Shown here: positions 17,658 through 26,980 of the stretch, piece after piece
Layout: each line of letters begins with the position of its first letter
How positions within the stretch are numbered: position 1 is the stretch's first letter
Assembly (NCBI RefSeq): GCF_014493765.1
Contig: NZ_JACTVJ010000005.1
Coordinates: 310,001-374,000, forward strand
DNA: 64,000 nucleotides
Reading direction: 5' to 3'
Source of the DNA: Streptomyces polyasparticus
GTDB lineage: Bacteria > Actinomycetota > Actinomycetes > Streptomycetales > Streptomycetaceae
The notes under the pieces: model-generated
The model's input: only the letters and a program-made list of their open reading frames with translations
What the model was told of the DNA's origin: nothing
Databases searched by the model: none
Made by a program: the position numbers and the translations under genes

Positions 17658-18905
17658 TCAGCGCAGCCGCAGCCGGAAGACGTCGTCCACCGCGTTGGTG
17701 TCCCCGGGGACCAGGTCCGTGGCGCCCGAGGCGAAGACGACCCTGCCGTCCCGGGTGAACGCGGCGCGGGCGATGCCCCCGTACTCGTGGCCGTCCGCGC
17801 TCACCGGGATCAGCAGACGCGACGGGCCGGAACCGTCCACCGGGCGCACACGGATCCCGCCGTCACGCCAAGTGCGGTAGGCGACAAGGCGTCCGTCGGG
17901 GCTGATCGCCGCCGGACTGCGGGTGTAGAAGTCCGCATCGCCGCCGTGGTCGCTGTGCACGCGCACCGAGGTGCCGGTGCGCAGATCGCGCACGAAGACA
18001 TTCCAGCTCTTGTCGTCGTCGCCGGGCACGATGTGGTCGTCGGCGGACTCGAAGGCCACATGGCGGCCGTTGCCGCTGATGACCGGGTTCGTCGACTCGC
18101 GCTTCATCGGGGTGCCGTCGTGGCTGACGTCGGCCCTGGTCAGGGTGCCGGTCCCGCGGTCGCGTACATAGACCTGCGCCCAGTCGTCGCCGCGCGGGCC
18201 GTTGGTGTAGTTGTACTGGTACGCCACGAAGCGGCCGTCGTCGCTGATGGTCGGGTTCAGCGCGGCGCGCGGCTGCCAGTCGGGGCGGTCGTGACTGACC
18301 CGCTCGGTGACGTTCTCACGCAGGTCACGTACGTAGATCCGGCCGCCCTCGTCCTCGGTGGGGGCGGGCGGATAGGCGGCGGTGAAGGCGACATGGCGGC
18401 CGTCGGCGCTGATCACGAAGTCCGATACGGTCGCGCCCTGATAGCCCTCGGGAATCCCAACGTCCACGCGCTCGGGGCGCCCGGTGGCGCCGAGGCGGTG
18501 GACGAAGTGCCCCGATTCTCCGTCGACTTGGCCCTCGAACAGAACGTGCCGCCCGTCCCCGCTGAGCGTGGCGGTGATGCTCGCGTCGGCGGGCACACCG
18601 GGAATCACGAGCCGGCGCACGGTGCCGCCGGCGAGGTTCTTCACGAACCAGGGCAGGCCGGCCGTGGGCCTGCCGGTCTCGATGTTGCCGGCCGTCGAAT
18701 GGAACAGGACGGTCCGCCCGTCCCTGCTGACGGACGCGTCCCCGCTCGCGCCATTCGCCTGCGCCCCGCTCCTGGCGGTGCTGATCCGCTCGTACGACGG
18801 CGGCTGCGGCTCTTCGGCGGCGGCGAGCGGTGCGGTGAGCGCGGCCGTCGCGCCGAGTGCGATGGTCAGCGCGGTCATGGCGACCGCGCGCTGTGCGTTG
18901 GGCAT
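17658..18905 (-). CDS. Secreted TolB-like (PD40 repeat) beta-propeller protein
   Basis: 415 residues from an ATG preceded by GGGGGAAG. A Sec signal (MTALTIALGATAALTAPLAAAE) is followed by repeated blades of the type SRDGRTVLFHS, SGDGRHVLFEG, SADGRHVAFTA, SDDGRFVAYQY, SGNGRHVAFES, SPDGRLVAYRT and TRDGRVVFAS, the WD40-like/PD40 signature found in TolB and related exported propellers. Each blade carries a VYVRD-type strand. Such proteins usually bind partners; no catalytic residues are visible. It is convergent with the MmpS-like gene. An upstream in-frame ATG would put a hydrophilic leader before the signal and is disfavoured. Confidence 0.85.
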   Translation of the reverse strand: MPNAQRAVAMTALTIALGATAALTAPLAAAEEPQPPSYERISTARSGAQANGASGDASVSRDGRTVLFHSTAGNIETGRPTAGLPWFVKNLAGGTVRRLVIPGVPADASITATLSGDGRHVLFEGQVDGESGHFVHRLGATGRPERVDVGIPEGYQGATVSDFVISADGRHVAFTAAYPPAPTEDEGGRIYVRDLRENVTERVSHDRPDWQPRAALNPTISDDGRFVAYQYNYTNGPRGDDWAQVYVRDRGTGTLTRADVSHDGTPMKRESTNPVISGNGRHVAFESADDHIVPGDDDKSWNVFVRDLRTGTSVRVHSDHGGDADFYTRSPAAISPDGRLVAYRTWRDGGIRVRPVDGSGPSRLLIPVSADGHEYGGIARAAFTRDGRVVFASGATDLVPGDTNAVDDVFRLRLR

Positions 18906-19095
18906 GCTTCCCCCGAAGCCCTCGATGTTCCCCCGGCCCTGCGCCGAGGGCTCAATTCGATGCAAACCCACCATAGGTCACACGTCAATACGCACCTTTA
19001 CGTACAACCCAGACGACGACTCGTGCGTCCACGCGTCCCGTATGGTGACTCGGTTCCCGTCCGGAACAGGCCTGTCCGGTTCACCGAAAGACGCC

Positions 19096-20022
19096 TCAAC
19101 TCCCGGCCGGAACAGGCTTGCCCGCCTCTTCCGCCGCCTGCTCCCGCAGGGCCTCGATCAGAGTCTCGGCCTGCGCGTGACGGCGGCCCCGGAGGGTGGC
19201 GACGCCGAGGTGCCGGGCGGGTGCGGGCGCCCGGAGCGGCACGGTCCGCACGCCCGGGACCTTCGGCAGCAGCGCGATCGAAGGAATCAAGGAGATGCCG
19301 AGGCCCGCGGCGACCAGGGAGCGGGCGAAGAAGTAGTCGGTGGTGGTGCTGCGCACATCCGCCTCGAAGCCGGCCTGTTCCGCATGCCGGCGCAGAAAAT
19401 CAGCCGTCTTGAGACAGCCGAGCACCCAGGGCTCCCCGGCGAGCTCGGCCAGATCGAGCTCCGCGCGGCGGGCCAGCGGGTGGCGTCGTTCGAGCACCAC
19501 CCGCAGCGGATCCTCCATCAGCGGGCTCCAGGCGAGGCGGTCGCGCGGGCCCGACCAGCCGGGCGGCGGACCGTCGAACGAGTAGGCCAGGGCCAGGTCG
19601 ACGGCGCCCTGGCGAACCAGCGGCAGGCTGTCCTCGGGCTCGGCCTCCCGTACGTGCACCACCGTGCCGGGGTGCCGCGCGGCGAGCCGGGCCAGCGCGC
19701 CGGGGAGCAGCAGGCGCCCGCCACTGCTGAAGGTGGCGATCGTGAGCTGGGGCCGGCCGGTCTCCAGACGGTCGATCTGCCGCCGGGCGTGGGCGAGTTC
19801 CGCGGTCACGGACTCGGCGGCCTCGACCATGATCCGGCCGGCCTCGGTGAGGGTGACCCCGCGGGTGCTGCGGGCCACGACCTCGGCACCGAGGCTGCGT
19901 TCGAGCGCGGCGATGTGCTGCGAGACGGCCGAGGGGGTCAGGCGCAGCTCGGCCGCCGCCCGGTTGAAGCTGCCCTGCTCCGCCACTGCCCGCAGGACAC
20001 GGAGCCGCTGCACATCGATCAA
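19096..20022 (-). CDS. LysR-family transcriptional regulator
   Basis: 308 residues with a classic N-terminal winged helix (about residues 4-62: LRVLRAVAEQGSFNRAAAEL, SAVSQHIAALERSLG, TEAGRIMVEAAE) and a C-terminal periplasmic-binding-like effector domain. LysR regulators commonly control the divergent gene. Here the epimerase gene starts about 70 bp away on the other strand, followed by an aldo-keto reductase, so these are the likely targets. The intergenic stretch (20023-20092) contains TTAATACAGATTCAG but no operator I can define. The effector is unknown. Confidence 0.9.
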   Translation of the reverse strand: MIDVQRLRVLRAVAEQGSFNRAAAELRLTPSAVSQHIAALERSLGAEVVARSTRGVTLTEAGRIMVEAAESVTAELAHARRQIDRLETGRPQLTIATFSSGGRLLLPGALARLAARHPGTVVHVREAEPEDSLPLVRQGAVDLALAYSFDGPPPGWSGPRDRLAWSPLMEDPLRVVLERRHPLARRAELDLAELAGEPWVLGCLKTADFLRRHAEQAGFEADVRSTTTDYFFARSLVAAGLGISLIPSIALLPKVPGVRTVPLRAPAPARHLGVATLRGRRHAQAETLIEALREQAAEEAGKPVPAGS

Positions 20023-20092
20023 CAGTTTTCCTTAATACAGATTCAGCAAGTGACCACTTCTGCTGGTGACTGTAGATCCCCAGGATGAAGCC

Positions 20093-21085
20093 ATGCAAAA
20101 GACAGAAATGCAGAAGGCCGAGATGCAGACGGCACGGACACGCAAGGCAGAGACGCGGAGGATCTGCGTGATCGGCGGCAGCCGGTACTTCGGCAGGCTC
20201 CTGGTCGAGCGCCTCCAGGCGGCCGGACACGAGGTGACGGTGATCAACCGGGGTTCGGGCAGGCCGCCCGCCGGGGTGGAGCATCTCGTGGCCGACCGGG
20301 ACGACGAGGCCGCGCTCGTGGCGGCGCTCGGCGAGCGCACCTTCGACGTGGTGATCGACCAGGTCTGCTACACGCCCGTGCAGGCGGCGATCGCGGCCCG
20401 CGCCTTCCGCGGCCGCGCGCGGCGCTATGTGATGACCTCCACGATCGAGGTGTACGACCCGGCCACCGCCGGCCTGCCGGAGCCGAGCCGGGACGTCCCC
20501 GTGCCGGAGTCGGCCGTCGACCCGGCGTCGTGGCGGGTGGCGTCCGACCTGCCCTGGCACGACGCCGCCTATCTGGAGTCGCACTACGCCGAGGGCAAGC
20601 GGCAGGCGGAGGCCGTGTTCACCCAGGACGGCGGCTTCGCGTTCGCCGTGGTGCGCAGCGCGCACGTACTCGGCGGCGGCGCCCTGGAGTTCACCGGCCG
20701 GCTGGCGCACTACGTGGACCGGGTGCTCGGCGGGCAGCCGGTCGCCGTGCACGCCGAGCCGCTGCCCACGGTCTTCGTCCACTACGCGGAGCTGGCCGCG
20801 CTGCTGGACTGGGCGGCCACCGGGACCGCGTTCACGGGTCCGCTCAACGCCTGCTCGGGCGATCCGCTCGACGTGTACGGCCTGGTCGAGGTGATCGCGT
20901 CCCGTGCCGGCCGGACCCCGGTGTACGAGACCGTCGCCGCCGGACAGCCCGCCTCGCCCTTCTCCTTCGACCGGCACTACGCGATGAGCAACGCCCGCGC
21001 CGAGAAGGAGGGCTTCGTCTTCTCCCGTACGAGCGACTGGCTGCCGGAAGCGGTCGGCGAAGCACTCACCGCGCGCGGCCGGTGA
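20093..21085 (+). CDS. NAD-dependent epimerase/dehydratase (extended SDR)
   Basis: About 330 residues. A Rossmann N-terminus (ICVIGGSRYFGRLLVERLQ) starts after a short charged leader, then VINRGSG, FDVVIDQVCYTP and YVMTSTIEVYDP as in extended SDR nucleoside-sugar epimerase-like proteins. The usual Tyr-x3-Lys is replaced by SHYAEGKRQAE, which still offers Tyr and Lys with that spacing. The ATG at 20093 follows AGGATGAAG; GTG 20066 is also in frame. Divergent from the LysR regulator and one base before a GTG that can open the aldo-keto reductase frame, so the two enzymes probably share a transcript. Substrate unknown. Confidence 0.85.
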   Translation: MQKTEMQKAEMQTARTRKAETRRICVIGGSRYFGRLLVERLQAAGHEVTVINRGSGRPPAGVEHLVADRDDEAALVAALGERTFDVVIDQVCYTPVQAAIAARAFRGRARRYVMTSTIEVYDPATAGLPEPSRDVPVPESAVDPASWRVASDLPWHDAAYLESHYAEGKRQAEAVFTQDGGFAFAVVRSAHVLGGGALEFTGRLAHYVDRVLGGQPVAVHAEPLPTVFVHYAELAALLDWAATGTAFTGPLNACSGDPLDVYGLVEVIASRAGRTPVYETVAAGQPASPFSFDRHYAMSNARAEKEGFVFSRTSDWLPEAVGEALTARGR

Positions 21086-21131
21086 CGTGACCGCCGACCC
21101 GACCACTCGCACCGCCGGAAGGACAACCACC

Positions 21132-22115
21132 ATGCAGTACCGCCGTACAGCCACCATGCCGTACCGCCGTATAGGGAGCACCGCCGTCGGGGCCATCGGG
21201 CTCGGCGCCATGCCGCTGTCCATCGAGGGCCGGCCGGACGAGACGCGGGCCGTGGCGACGGTGCACGCCGCGCTCGACGCCGGTGTGACGCTCATCGACA
21301 CGGCCGACAGCTACCACTGGCACGCGGACGAACGCGGGCACAACGAGCTCCTGGTCGCCCGCGCCCTCGCCTCGTACGGCGGCGACACCTCCGCCGTGCT
21401 CGTCGCGACCAAGGGCGGGCGCGGGCGGCCCGGCGACGGCAGCTGGACCGTGAACGGTGCGCCCGGCCACCTCAAGCGCGCCGCCCAGGACTCGGCGCGC
21501 CGCCTGGGTGTCGAGGCCATCGGCCTCTACCAGCTGCACAAGCCGGACCCCGCGGTCCCGTGGGCCGAATCCGTGGGCGCGCTGCGCGAGTTGCTCGACG
21601 CGGGCACGATCCGCGCGGCCGGGATCTCCAATGTCACCACCGGGCAGATCCGCACCGCGCACGCCCTCCTGGGCGACGGTCTCGTGTCCGTGCAGAACCA
21701 GTACTCCCCCGCCGTCCGCGACAGCGAGGCGGAGCTGCGCCTCAGCGCCGAGCTCGGGCTCGCCTTCCTGCCCTGGAGCCCGCTGGGCGGGATCGCCCGC
21801 AGCTCGCTGGACGGCCCGTCGGGCACGACGTCGTCCGGTACGGCCTTCCACCACGTCGCGGCCGCGCACGGCGTGAGCCCGCACCGGGTGGCGCTGGCCT
21901 GGCTGCTTTCCCGCTCGCCCACGGTGATTCCGCTCCCCGGGTCGAGCCGGCCGTCCTCGATCCGCGACTCCGCCGAGGCGGCGCAACTACACCTGGGGGC
22001 CGATGAGTTGGCGCTGCTCGACGCCTGGAGCCCGGGCGGTCGTCCCGGCGCGGAAAGCCCGGACGACCGCCCCGCCGAGGAGCCCTCAAGCGGCCTGCTC
22101 GTCCCGCCGGCGTAG
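21132..22115 (+). CDS. Aldo/keto reductase
   Basis: About 327 residues with an (alpha/beta)8 reductase pattern: GAIGLGAMPLS, GVTLIDTADSYHW (catalytic Asp and Tyr), VLVATKGG (Lys) and IGLYQLHKPDP (His), completing the AKR Asp-Tyr-Lys-His tetrad, plus AAGISNVT and VIPLPGSSRPSS for NADPH binding. ATG 21132 has GGAAGGA about 9 bp upstream; GTG 21087 is a weaker alternative. It lies in an apparent operon with the epimerase and under the LysR gene's divergent promoter. Its 3' end overlaps the convergent MFS gene by 30 bp. Confidence 0.88.
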   Translation: MQYRRTATMPYRRIGSTAVGAIGLGAMPLSIEGRPDETRAVATVHAALDAGVTLIDTADSYHWHADERGHNELLVARALASYGGDTSAVLVATKGGRGRPGDGSWTVNGAPGHLKRAAQDSARRLGVEAIGLYQLHKPDPAVPWAESVGALRELLDAGTIRAAGISNVTTGQIRTAHALLGDGLVSVQNQYSPAVRDSEAELRLSAELGLAFLPWSPLGGIARSSLDGPSGTTSSGTAFHHVAAAHGVSPHRVALAWLLSRSPTVIPLPGSSRPSSIRDSAEAAQLHLGADELALLDAWSPGGRPGAESPDDRPAEEPSSGLLVPPA

Positions 22116-23378
22116 CAGTCCGGTCCGGGTGCCCGCCGATGCGACGGCCACGATCGCGAGCCCGATCAGGAGACAGGTGCCCGTCACCCCGAGGCCGGCG
22201 GCCGCCGCGGTGACGGCGCCGGCGCCCAGCGGGCCGAGTGCGGTGTGGATGGTCCAGAACGACGAGGTGACGCGGCCGAGCAGATGGCTCGGCGTCACTT
22301 CCTGGCGCAGGGACATCGAGCTGATCCCCGCGACACCGCCGGACATCATCGTGAGCAGCATCAGCGCGCCGACCACCGGCACGCTGTGCGCGAGGCCGAT
22401 GCCCGCGATGGCCAGACCCGCAACGGTGACTCCGCCGATCCAGACCACACCGAACGAGAGCCGCTTGCGGACCCGGGCCACGACGGCCGCGGCGATGAAC
22501 GAGCCGACGGTGCCGGCCGTCAGGACATAGCCGACCGTGGTGTCCGGACGGTCCAGGTCGTTCTTGAGCAGGTAGATCACGAGATCCGTCAGGCCGTACG
22601 TGAGGAAGGTGTAGAGCGAGAGCAGCAGCGTCAGGGGACGCAGGACGGGGTGGGCCCACAGGAACTTGGCCCCGGCCAGGAACTCCTCGCGCACACCGCC
22701 CCGCCGGGCGTCCTCGCCCTCTCCCTCGGGCCTGGGCCTGCCGTCGAAGCGTACGAAGAGCAGGCCGAGCGCCGAGACCGCGAACGTGGCCGCGTCGATG
22801 CCGATCGCCGCGTCCGGCCCTGCGGAGGCGGCGACGAAACCGGCCAGCGCGGGGCCCGCGACACCGGCGGCCGCGTAGGTGGCGAAGAGATGCCCGTTGG
22901 CCTTGGTGATCTGATCGCGCCCGACCAGGGAGGGCACCACGGTCACGTAGGTGACCTGGAACAGCATGGAGAAGCAGCCTGCGACCGGGACGATCGCGTA
23001 GATCAGCCAGACCGGTTCCCCGCTCAGCCAGGCCAGCGGAATCGACAGATAGAGCAGACAGCGCGCTCCGTCGGCGAGCATCAGGAGCCGTCTGCGGTCG
23101 AAACGGTCGGCGATCACGCCCGCGAACAGCCCCGTCACGATCGAGGCGACACCCGTGAGCGCGGTGACCAGGCCCATCTGCAGGACCGAGCCCGTGGTGT
23201 GCAGGACGAGGAGCGGCAGGGCCACGTACGAGAAGGAGTCGCCGAGCGCGGACAGGGTCTGCACACCGAGGAAGACACGGTACGAGGGGTTCCGCCACAG
23301 GCCCGGTGAGTCTCCGCTCCCCCCGCCTCCGCCCTCGTGCGGCTTCTTGCGGGTCCCGGATATGTCCTCTGACGGCAC
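22086..23378 (-). CDS. MFS transporter (macrolide-efflux/enterobactin-exporter type)
   Basis: 430 residues. GTG 23378 is chosen because GAGGAG lies 7 bp upstream. About twelve membrane helices in two halves, with the motif-A-like loop GVIADRFDRRRLLMLADG after helix 2, the usual form in drug-efflux type MFS proteins (MFS_3/EntS-like). N-terminal start RNPSYRVFLGVQTLSALGDS is typical. It probably exports a small molecule; the substrate is unknown. The upstream region contains two nested inverted repeats (23406-23441), so expression is likely repressor controlled, but no TetR-type gene is adjacent. Confidence 0.88.
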   Translation of the reverse strand: MPSEDISGTRKKPHEGGGGGSGDSPGLWRNPSYRVFLGVQTLSALGDSFSYVALPLLVLHTTGSVLQMGLVTALTGVASIVTGLFAGVIADRFDRRRLLMLADGARCLLYLSIPLAWLSGEPVWLIYAIVPVAGCFSMLFQVTYVTVVPSLVGRDQITKANGHLFATYAAAGVAGPALAGFVAASAGPDAAIGIDAATFAVSALGLLFVRFDGRPRPEGEGEDARRGGVREEFLAGAKFLWAHPVLRPLTLLLSLYTFLTYGLTDLVIYLLKNDLDRPDTTVGYVLTAGTVGSFIAAAVVARVRKRLSFGVVWIGGVTVAGLAIAGIGLAHSVPVVGALMLLTMMSGGVAGISSMSLRQEVTPSHLLGRVTSSFWTIHTALGPLGAGAVTAAAAGLGVTGTCLLIGLAIVAVASAGTRTGLLRRRDEQAA

Positions 23379-23405
23379 GCAAACACTCCTCGCTCTTTCG
23401 ATCGA

Positions 23406-23441
23406 AACGCTCAATTCCGTTTGCTGTATTGAGCGTTCAAT
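23406..23441 (-). promoter_or_regulatory. Palindromic operator upstream of MFS gene
   Basis: AACGCTCAAT at 23406-23415 is repeated in inverted form as ATTGAGCGTT at 23428-23437 (perfect 10-bp arms, 12-base spacer). The right arm is also part of ATTGA-GCGT-TCAAT (23428-23441). The nested palindromes lie 28-63 bp upstream of the GTG start and look like a TetR- or MarR-type operator. No regulator gene is adjacent. Confidence 0.65.
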
Positions 23442-23497
23442 CATCTACCGGTTAGATGGCGCCCGCTCGTCGCCCCCTCCGACGAAGGAGCCTACGT

Positions 23498-24208
23498 ATG
23501 CGCACACGTCTCGGCACCGCAGTTCCGGCCGCCGCATCGGCCTTGATCCTCCTCGCCTCCTCCCCCGCCAACGCCTCCGTCATCTGGGACGGCGACGCCT
23601 CACGCGGCACCGGAGTCTTCTCCTCCATCCTCTGCGACTCCCCCGGCAGCGTCGTCGCCCAGGACAACAACGACGGCCGCGGCACGGTCTTCAAGTTCAA
23701 CAAGCCGCTGGGCCTGGAGCGTTGCGAGGCGCACGGCATCACGGTGGGCGGCTCGCGCTACACGTTCAAGAACAACTCGACCTACTACATCGGCTGGGAC
23801 ACCTCGACCAACACCGACGACGCCGCCACGATCTTCCAGTGGAAGTCGTACGGCACCGGCGATCAGCAGCAGCAGAACTACCCGGTCCTGATGAAGGTCG
23901 AGGGCGGCGTGCTCAAGCTGTTCCACATCGAGGTCGGCGAGAAGTGGACGCTCAAGTGGTCCACGCCGGTCGCGGTGAGCACGTACAAGCGCATCGTGCT
24001 CGGCATCCACACCTCGACCGACGCCTCGTCCGGCTGGGTCGAGGCGTACTACAACGGCACCAAGGTGGCCTCCTTCTCGGGCCGTACCTGGGACGACCTC
24101 GGCAACGACACCCGCTTCGGTACGTACGGGTCCGAGGTGCAGGACAAGCGCGTCATCAACTGGATCGACGGCCTGAAGGTCGGTACGACCTACGGAGATG
24201 TGGACTAG
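23498..24208 (+). CDS. Secreted heparin-lyase-I-family polysaccharide lyase
   Basis: 236 residues. ATG 23498 has GAAGGAG 8 bp upstream and starts a Sec signal ending ANAS. The mature protein is a beta-jelly-roll with VIWDGDASRGTGVF, RCEAHGITVGGSRYTFKNNS, TIFQWKSYG, LMKVEGGVLKL, KRIVLGIHTS and the C-terminus DGLKVGTTYGDVD, as in Streptomyces proteins of the heparin lyase I / PL13-PL20-like fold. It should depolymerise a uronate-containing polysaccharide outside the cell. A Gfo/Idh/MocA oxidoreductase gene starts 3 bp after its stop codon, so the two were probably co-translated before the transposon split the second gene. Confidence 0.75.
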   Translation: MRTRLGTAVPAAASALILLASSPANASVIWDGDASRGTGVFSSILCDSPGSVVAQDNNDGRGTVFKFNKPLGLERCEAHGITVGGSRYTFKNNSTYYIGWDTSTNTDDAATIFQWKSYGTGDQQQQNYPVLMKVEGGVLKLFHIEVGEKWTLKWSTPVAVSTYKRIVLGIHTSTDASSGWVEAYYNGTKVASFSGRTWDDLGNDTRFGTYGSEVQDKRVINWIDGLKVGTTYGDVD

Positions 24209-24211
24209 GAC

Positions 24212-24274
24212 ATGAACAGCACCGAGCCGCTCGCCGCACGCCCCGTCAGTCTCCTCGTCATCGGCGCCGGAGAC
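24212..24274 (+). pseudogene. 5' fragment of Gfo/Idh/MocA oxidoreductase split by transposon
   Basis: The first 21 codons (MNSTEPLAARPVSLLVIGAG and D) end exactly at the transposon boundary inside the Rossmann VIGAGDRG motif. The rest of the gene resumes at 32014 with RGTGHARWALEHPERARVV. One GAGAC duplication separates the two. Reading on into the transposon end gives a stop after 10 more codons. Confidence 0.92.
24270..24274. repeat. Target-site duplication, left copy (GAGAC)
   Basis: GAGAC here and at 32009-32013 flank the 38-bp inverted ends. Five bp is the duplication length of Tn3-family elements. Confidence 0.92.
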
Positions 24275-24312
24275 GGCCCTGTTCTCCCGAAGCTGCCGCG
24301 AAGTGACAAGTA
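24275..24312. repeat. Left 38-bp terminal inverted repeat
   Basis: Begins GGCCCTGTTCTCCC and ends TGACAAGTA. It is identical over all 38 bases to the reverse complement of 31971-32008. Confidence 0.95.
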
Positions 24313-24423
24313 GCTCTCTGTAGCGGATCTGGGGTGTGCTTGTCAGCGTTTTCGATCTTCTGGGTTCATCGGGGTCGTGCTCGGCGACGTTGGTCCGGTC
24401 ATGACGACCGGAAGGAGCCCGAG

Positions 24424-26500
24424 GTGCGGCAGGAGTGGGAACCGGAGGACCTGATCGAGGTCTGGACACTGCTGGAGGAGGACCAGGAGCGGGTTGCGGA
24501 ACAAGTCGGGGGCGAACCGGTTTGGGTTCGCGCTGTTACTGAAGTTCTTCGAGGTGGAGGCCCGGTTCCCGGAGAACACCGAGGGGATCCCGGCGCCGGC
24601 GGTGGCGTACGTCGCCCAGCAGGTGAAGGTGCCCGTCGAGTAGTGGGCCGCGTACGACTGGGCGGGGCGGGCGACCAAGCGGCACCGGGTGGAGATCCGA
24701 GGCGCGTTCGGCTTCCGCGAGTGCACGGAGGAGGACCAGGCCCAGCTCGCCGAGTAGCTGGCGGTGGAGCTGTGCGGGGTGGGGCTGTCCCGTGACCCGC
24801 TGGCGGAGGCGGTGGTGGCCCGCTGCCGCAAAGGCAGGCTGGAGCCGCCGACGCCGGGGCGTATCGCCCACCTGGTGGGATCGGCCCTCAGCGCCTTCGA
24901 GGAACGGTTCTGCGCGACCACGGTGGGCCGGCTGTCGGCGGCGACCCGGTCCCGGCTGGATAACCTGATTGCCGAGGATGCCGATGCGAGCGAGGACAGC
25001 GCGGGCGGCGGGGGCACGTTCTTCACCGAGTTGAAGGCCGACCCAGGCGCGCTGGGGCTGGACAGCCTTCTGGCGGAGGTGAACTGGGTTCAGCGGGTCC
25101 GCGCGCTGGAGCTGCCGCCGGAGCTGTTCGGGCTGTGTCGGCTGGTGGCTGTCTGGCGGGCACGGGCGTCGAAGGACTATCCCTCGGACCTTCGGGCGGC
25201 AGCCGGCCCGGTGCGGTACACGCTGCTGGCCACGCTGTGCCATATGCGGGAGACGGAGATCACTGACTCGCTGGTGGAGCTGTTCATCCAGCGTGCAGAA
25301 GATCAACACGCGGGCGGAGAAGAAGGTCGAGGGCGAGTTCGACAAGGAGAGGAAGCGGGTCCGCGGCAATGAGGGCATCTTGCTGCGGCTGGCGGAGGCG
25401 GCGGTCGCCGAGCCGTGCGGCACGGTCCGCAAGGTGATCTATCCGGTGGCCGGGGAGTCGACGCTGAAGGCCCTGGCGGCGGAGGCTGCGGCGAACGAGG
25501 CCCGTTACCGGGCCCGGGTGCGTACGGTGCTGCGCTCGCGTTCACCGGCAAGCACGGCGAGAGCGAGGCCGTGCTGCGGCGGGTGCGGCACCTGTTCGTC
25601 AACCGGGTCAATCTGCGCGCGGCGCTGGTGCGGCTGGTCAACGCCACCTTCGCCGCCCGAGATGCGGCGTGGTGGGGCGAGGGCACAGCCTGCGCGAGCG
25701 ACTCCAAGAAGTTCGGCTCCTGGTCCTCGAACTTCATGACCGAGTGGCACCAGCGGTACCGCGGGCCCTCCATCGTCGGGTTCGCCTTCGCCCACATGCT
25801 CGGCTTCAACCTGCTGCCCCGGCTGAAGAACGTCGGCTCGGCGCGGCTGTACCGGCCGTCGGCCGGGGAGGACGAGAAGTGGCCGCACCTGGCGCCGGTG
25901 CTGTCGACCAAGACGATCGACTGGGACCTGATCCGCCAGCAGTACGACCAGATCGTGAAGTGCACCACCGCCCTGCGCCTGGGCACCGCCGAGGCCGAGC
26001 AGGTCCTACGCCGCTTCACCCGCGGCGGCCCGAAGCACCCGACGTACCGGGCGGTCGAGGAACTGGGCCGGGCGGTCCGAACGGCGTTCATCTGCGACTA
26101 CCTCGCGGACGCAGGCCTGCGCCGCGAGATCAACGACGCTCTCCAGGACGTGGAGAACTGGAACTCCGCCAACCACGACCTGTTCTACGGCAAGGACGGT
26201 GACCTGACCGGCTCCGACAAGGAGTCCCAGGAGGTCTCCATGCTCGCCCTGAACCTGTTCCAGGCCGCACTGGTGCACGTCAACACCCTGCTGCTCCAGG
26301 ACATCCCGAGCGAGGAGAAGTGGCAGAAGCGGCTCGCGGACGCGGACCGGCGGGGCTTGTCACCGCTGTTCTGGACGCACGTGAACCCCTACGGCCGGTT
26401 CGAGCTGGACATGAACAGCCGCCTGCAGCTGGACCTGTCCGCCACGGCCGTGCCTGGTCCACGCAGTCCGCAGGGCCAGGCGGCACCGGCCGGGAGATGA
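24424..26500 (+). pseudogene. Tn3-family transposase (tnpA), inactivated
   Basis: Family sequence runs through three frames. It starts at GTG 24424 (VRQEWEPEDLIEVWTLLEED) and shifts frame near 24499 into SGANRFGFALLLKFFEVEAR. That frame meets TAG at 24641 and 24755, continues as MELCGVGLS...LELPPELFGLCRL, then shifts again near 25290 to VQKINTRAEKKVEGEF...[11 protein letters not shown]. There the sequence jumps to [20 protein letters not shown], losing roughly 300 residues by comparison with full-length TnpA (about 1000). [10 protein letters not shown] keeps the first catalytic Asp. A second deletion between [11 protein letters not shown] and [10 protein letters not shown] removes the segment holding the second catalytic Asp (D-THG motif). 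ENWNSAN keeps the Glu. It cannot make active transposase. Confidence 0.9.
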
Positions 26501-26550
26501 GACTGCGGCACCGTGTGCCGGGGTCGGCCGGGTGCTGAACCGGGGAGGGG

Positions 26551-26943
26551 TCAGGTGACGGCCAGGGCGCTGAGTGCGGCGTCTAGTCGGGTGGTGGCTT
26601 CGTCGGCGACGGGCTTGAGGGTGTCGAGGCCGGTGAGGGTGACCATGGCGCCCGGGTCGAGGGCCTGGACGAGCGTGGTGTCGCCGTCGCGGTGGACGAC
26701 GACGTTGCAGGGCAGGAGCAGGCCGATGCTGCGGTCGGCTTCCAGGGCCTGGTGGGCGAGTGGCGGGTTGCAGGCGCCGAGGATCAGGTAGTCCTCCATG
26801 TCGTGGCCGAGTTTGGCCTTGAGGGTGGCCTTGACGTCGATCTCGGTGAGGATGCCGAAGCCCTGATCGGCCAGGGCTTTGCGTACGGCGGTGACGGCGG
26901 TGTCGAAGCCGGCGTCGAGGCGGATGGTGCGGTCGTAGGGCAC
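26551..26943 (-). CDS. DUF302-domain protein of the sulfur cargo
   Basis: About 130 residues from GTG 26943 (GGGAG upstream). An in-frame ATG at 26982 also exists, but it lies inside the CstR-type operator, so the GTG start is preferred. Pattern: GFDTAVTAVRKALADQGFGI, then EIDVKATLKAKLG, YLILGACNPPLAHQAL, GLLLPCNVVVH and the end LDAALSALAVT, the single-domain DUF302 fold. It has two Cys (in GACNPP and LPCNVV). DUF302 proteins often accompany thiosulfate/sulfide genes, but their biochemical role is not known to me. Divergent from the dioxygenase gene, with operators between them. Confidence 0.8.
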   Translation of the reverse strand: MPYDRTIRLDAGFDTAVTAVRKALADQGFGILTEIDVKATLKAKLGHDMEDYLILGACNPPLAHQALEADRSIGLLLPCNVVVHRDGDTTLVQALDPGAMVTLTGLDTLKPVADEATTRLDAALSALAVT

Positions 26944-26980
26944 GGACACTCCCGGATAGTGCGGAACGGCTGATTCCTCC

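Noticed and set aside
17076-24208. Specialised-metabolite gene cluster around the epimerase, aldo-keto reductase and MFS genes
   Set aside because: No core synthase (PKS, NRPS, terpene, RiPP) in the window.
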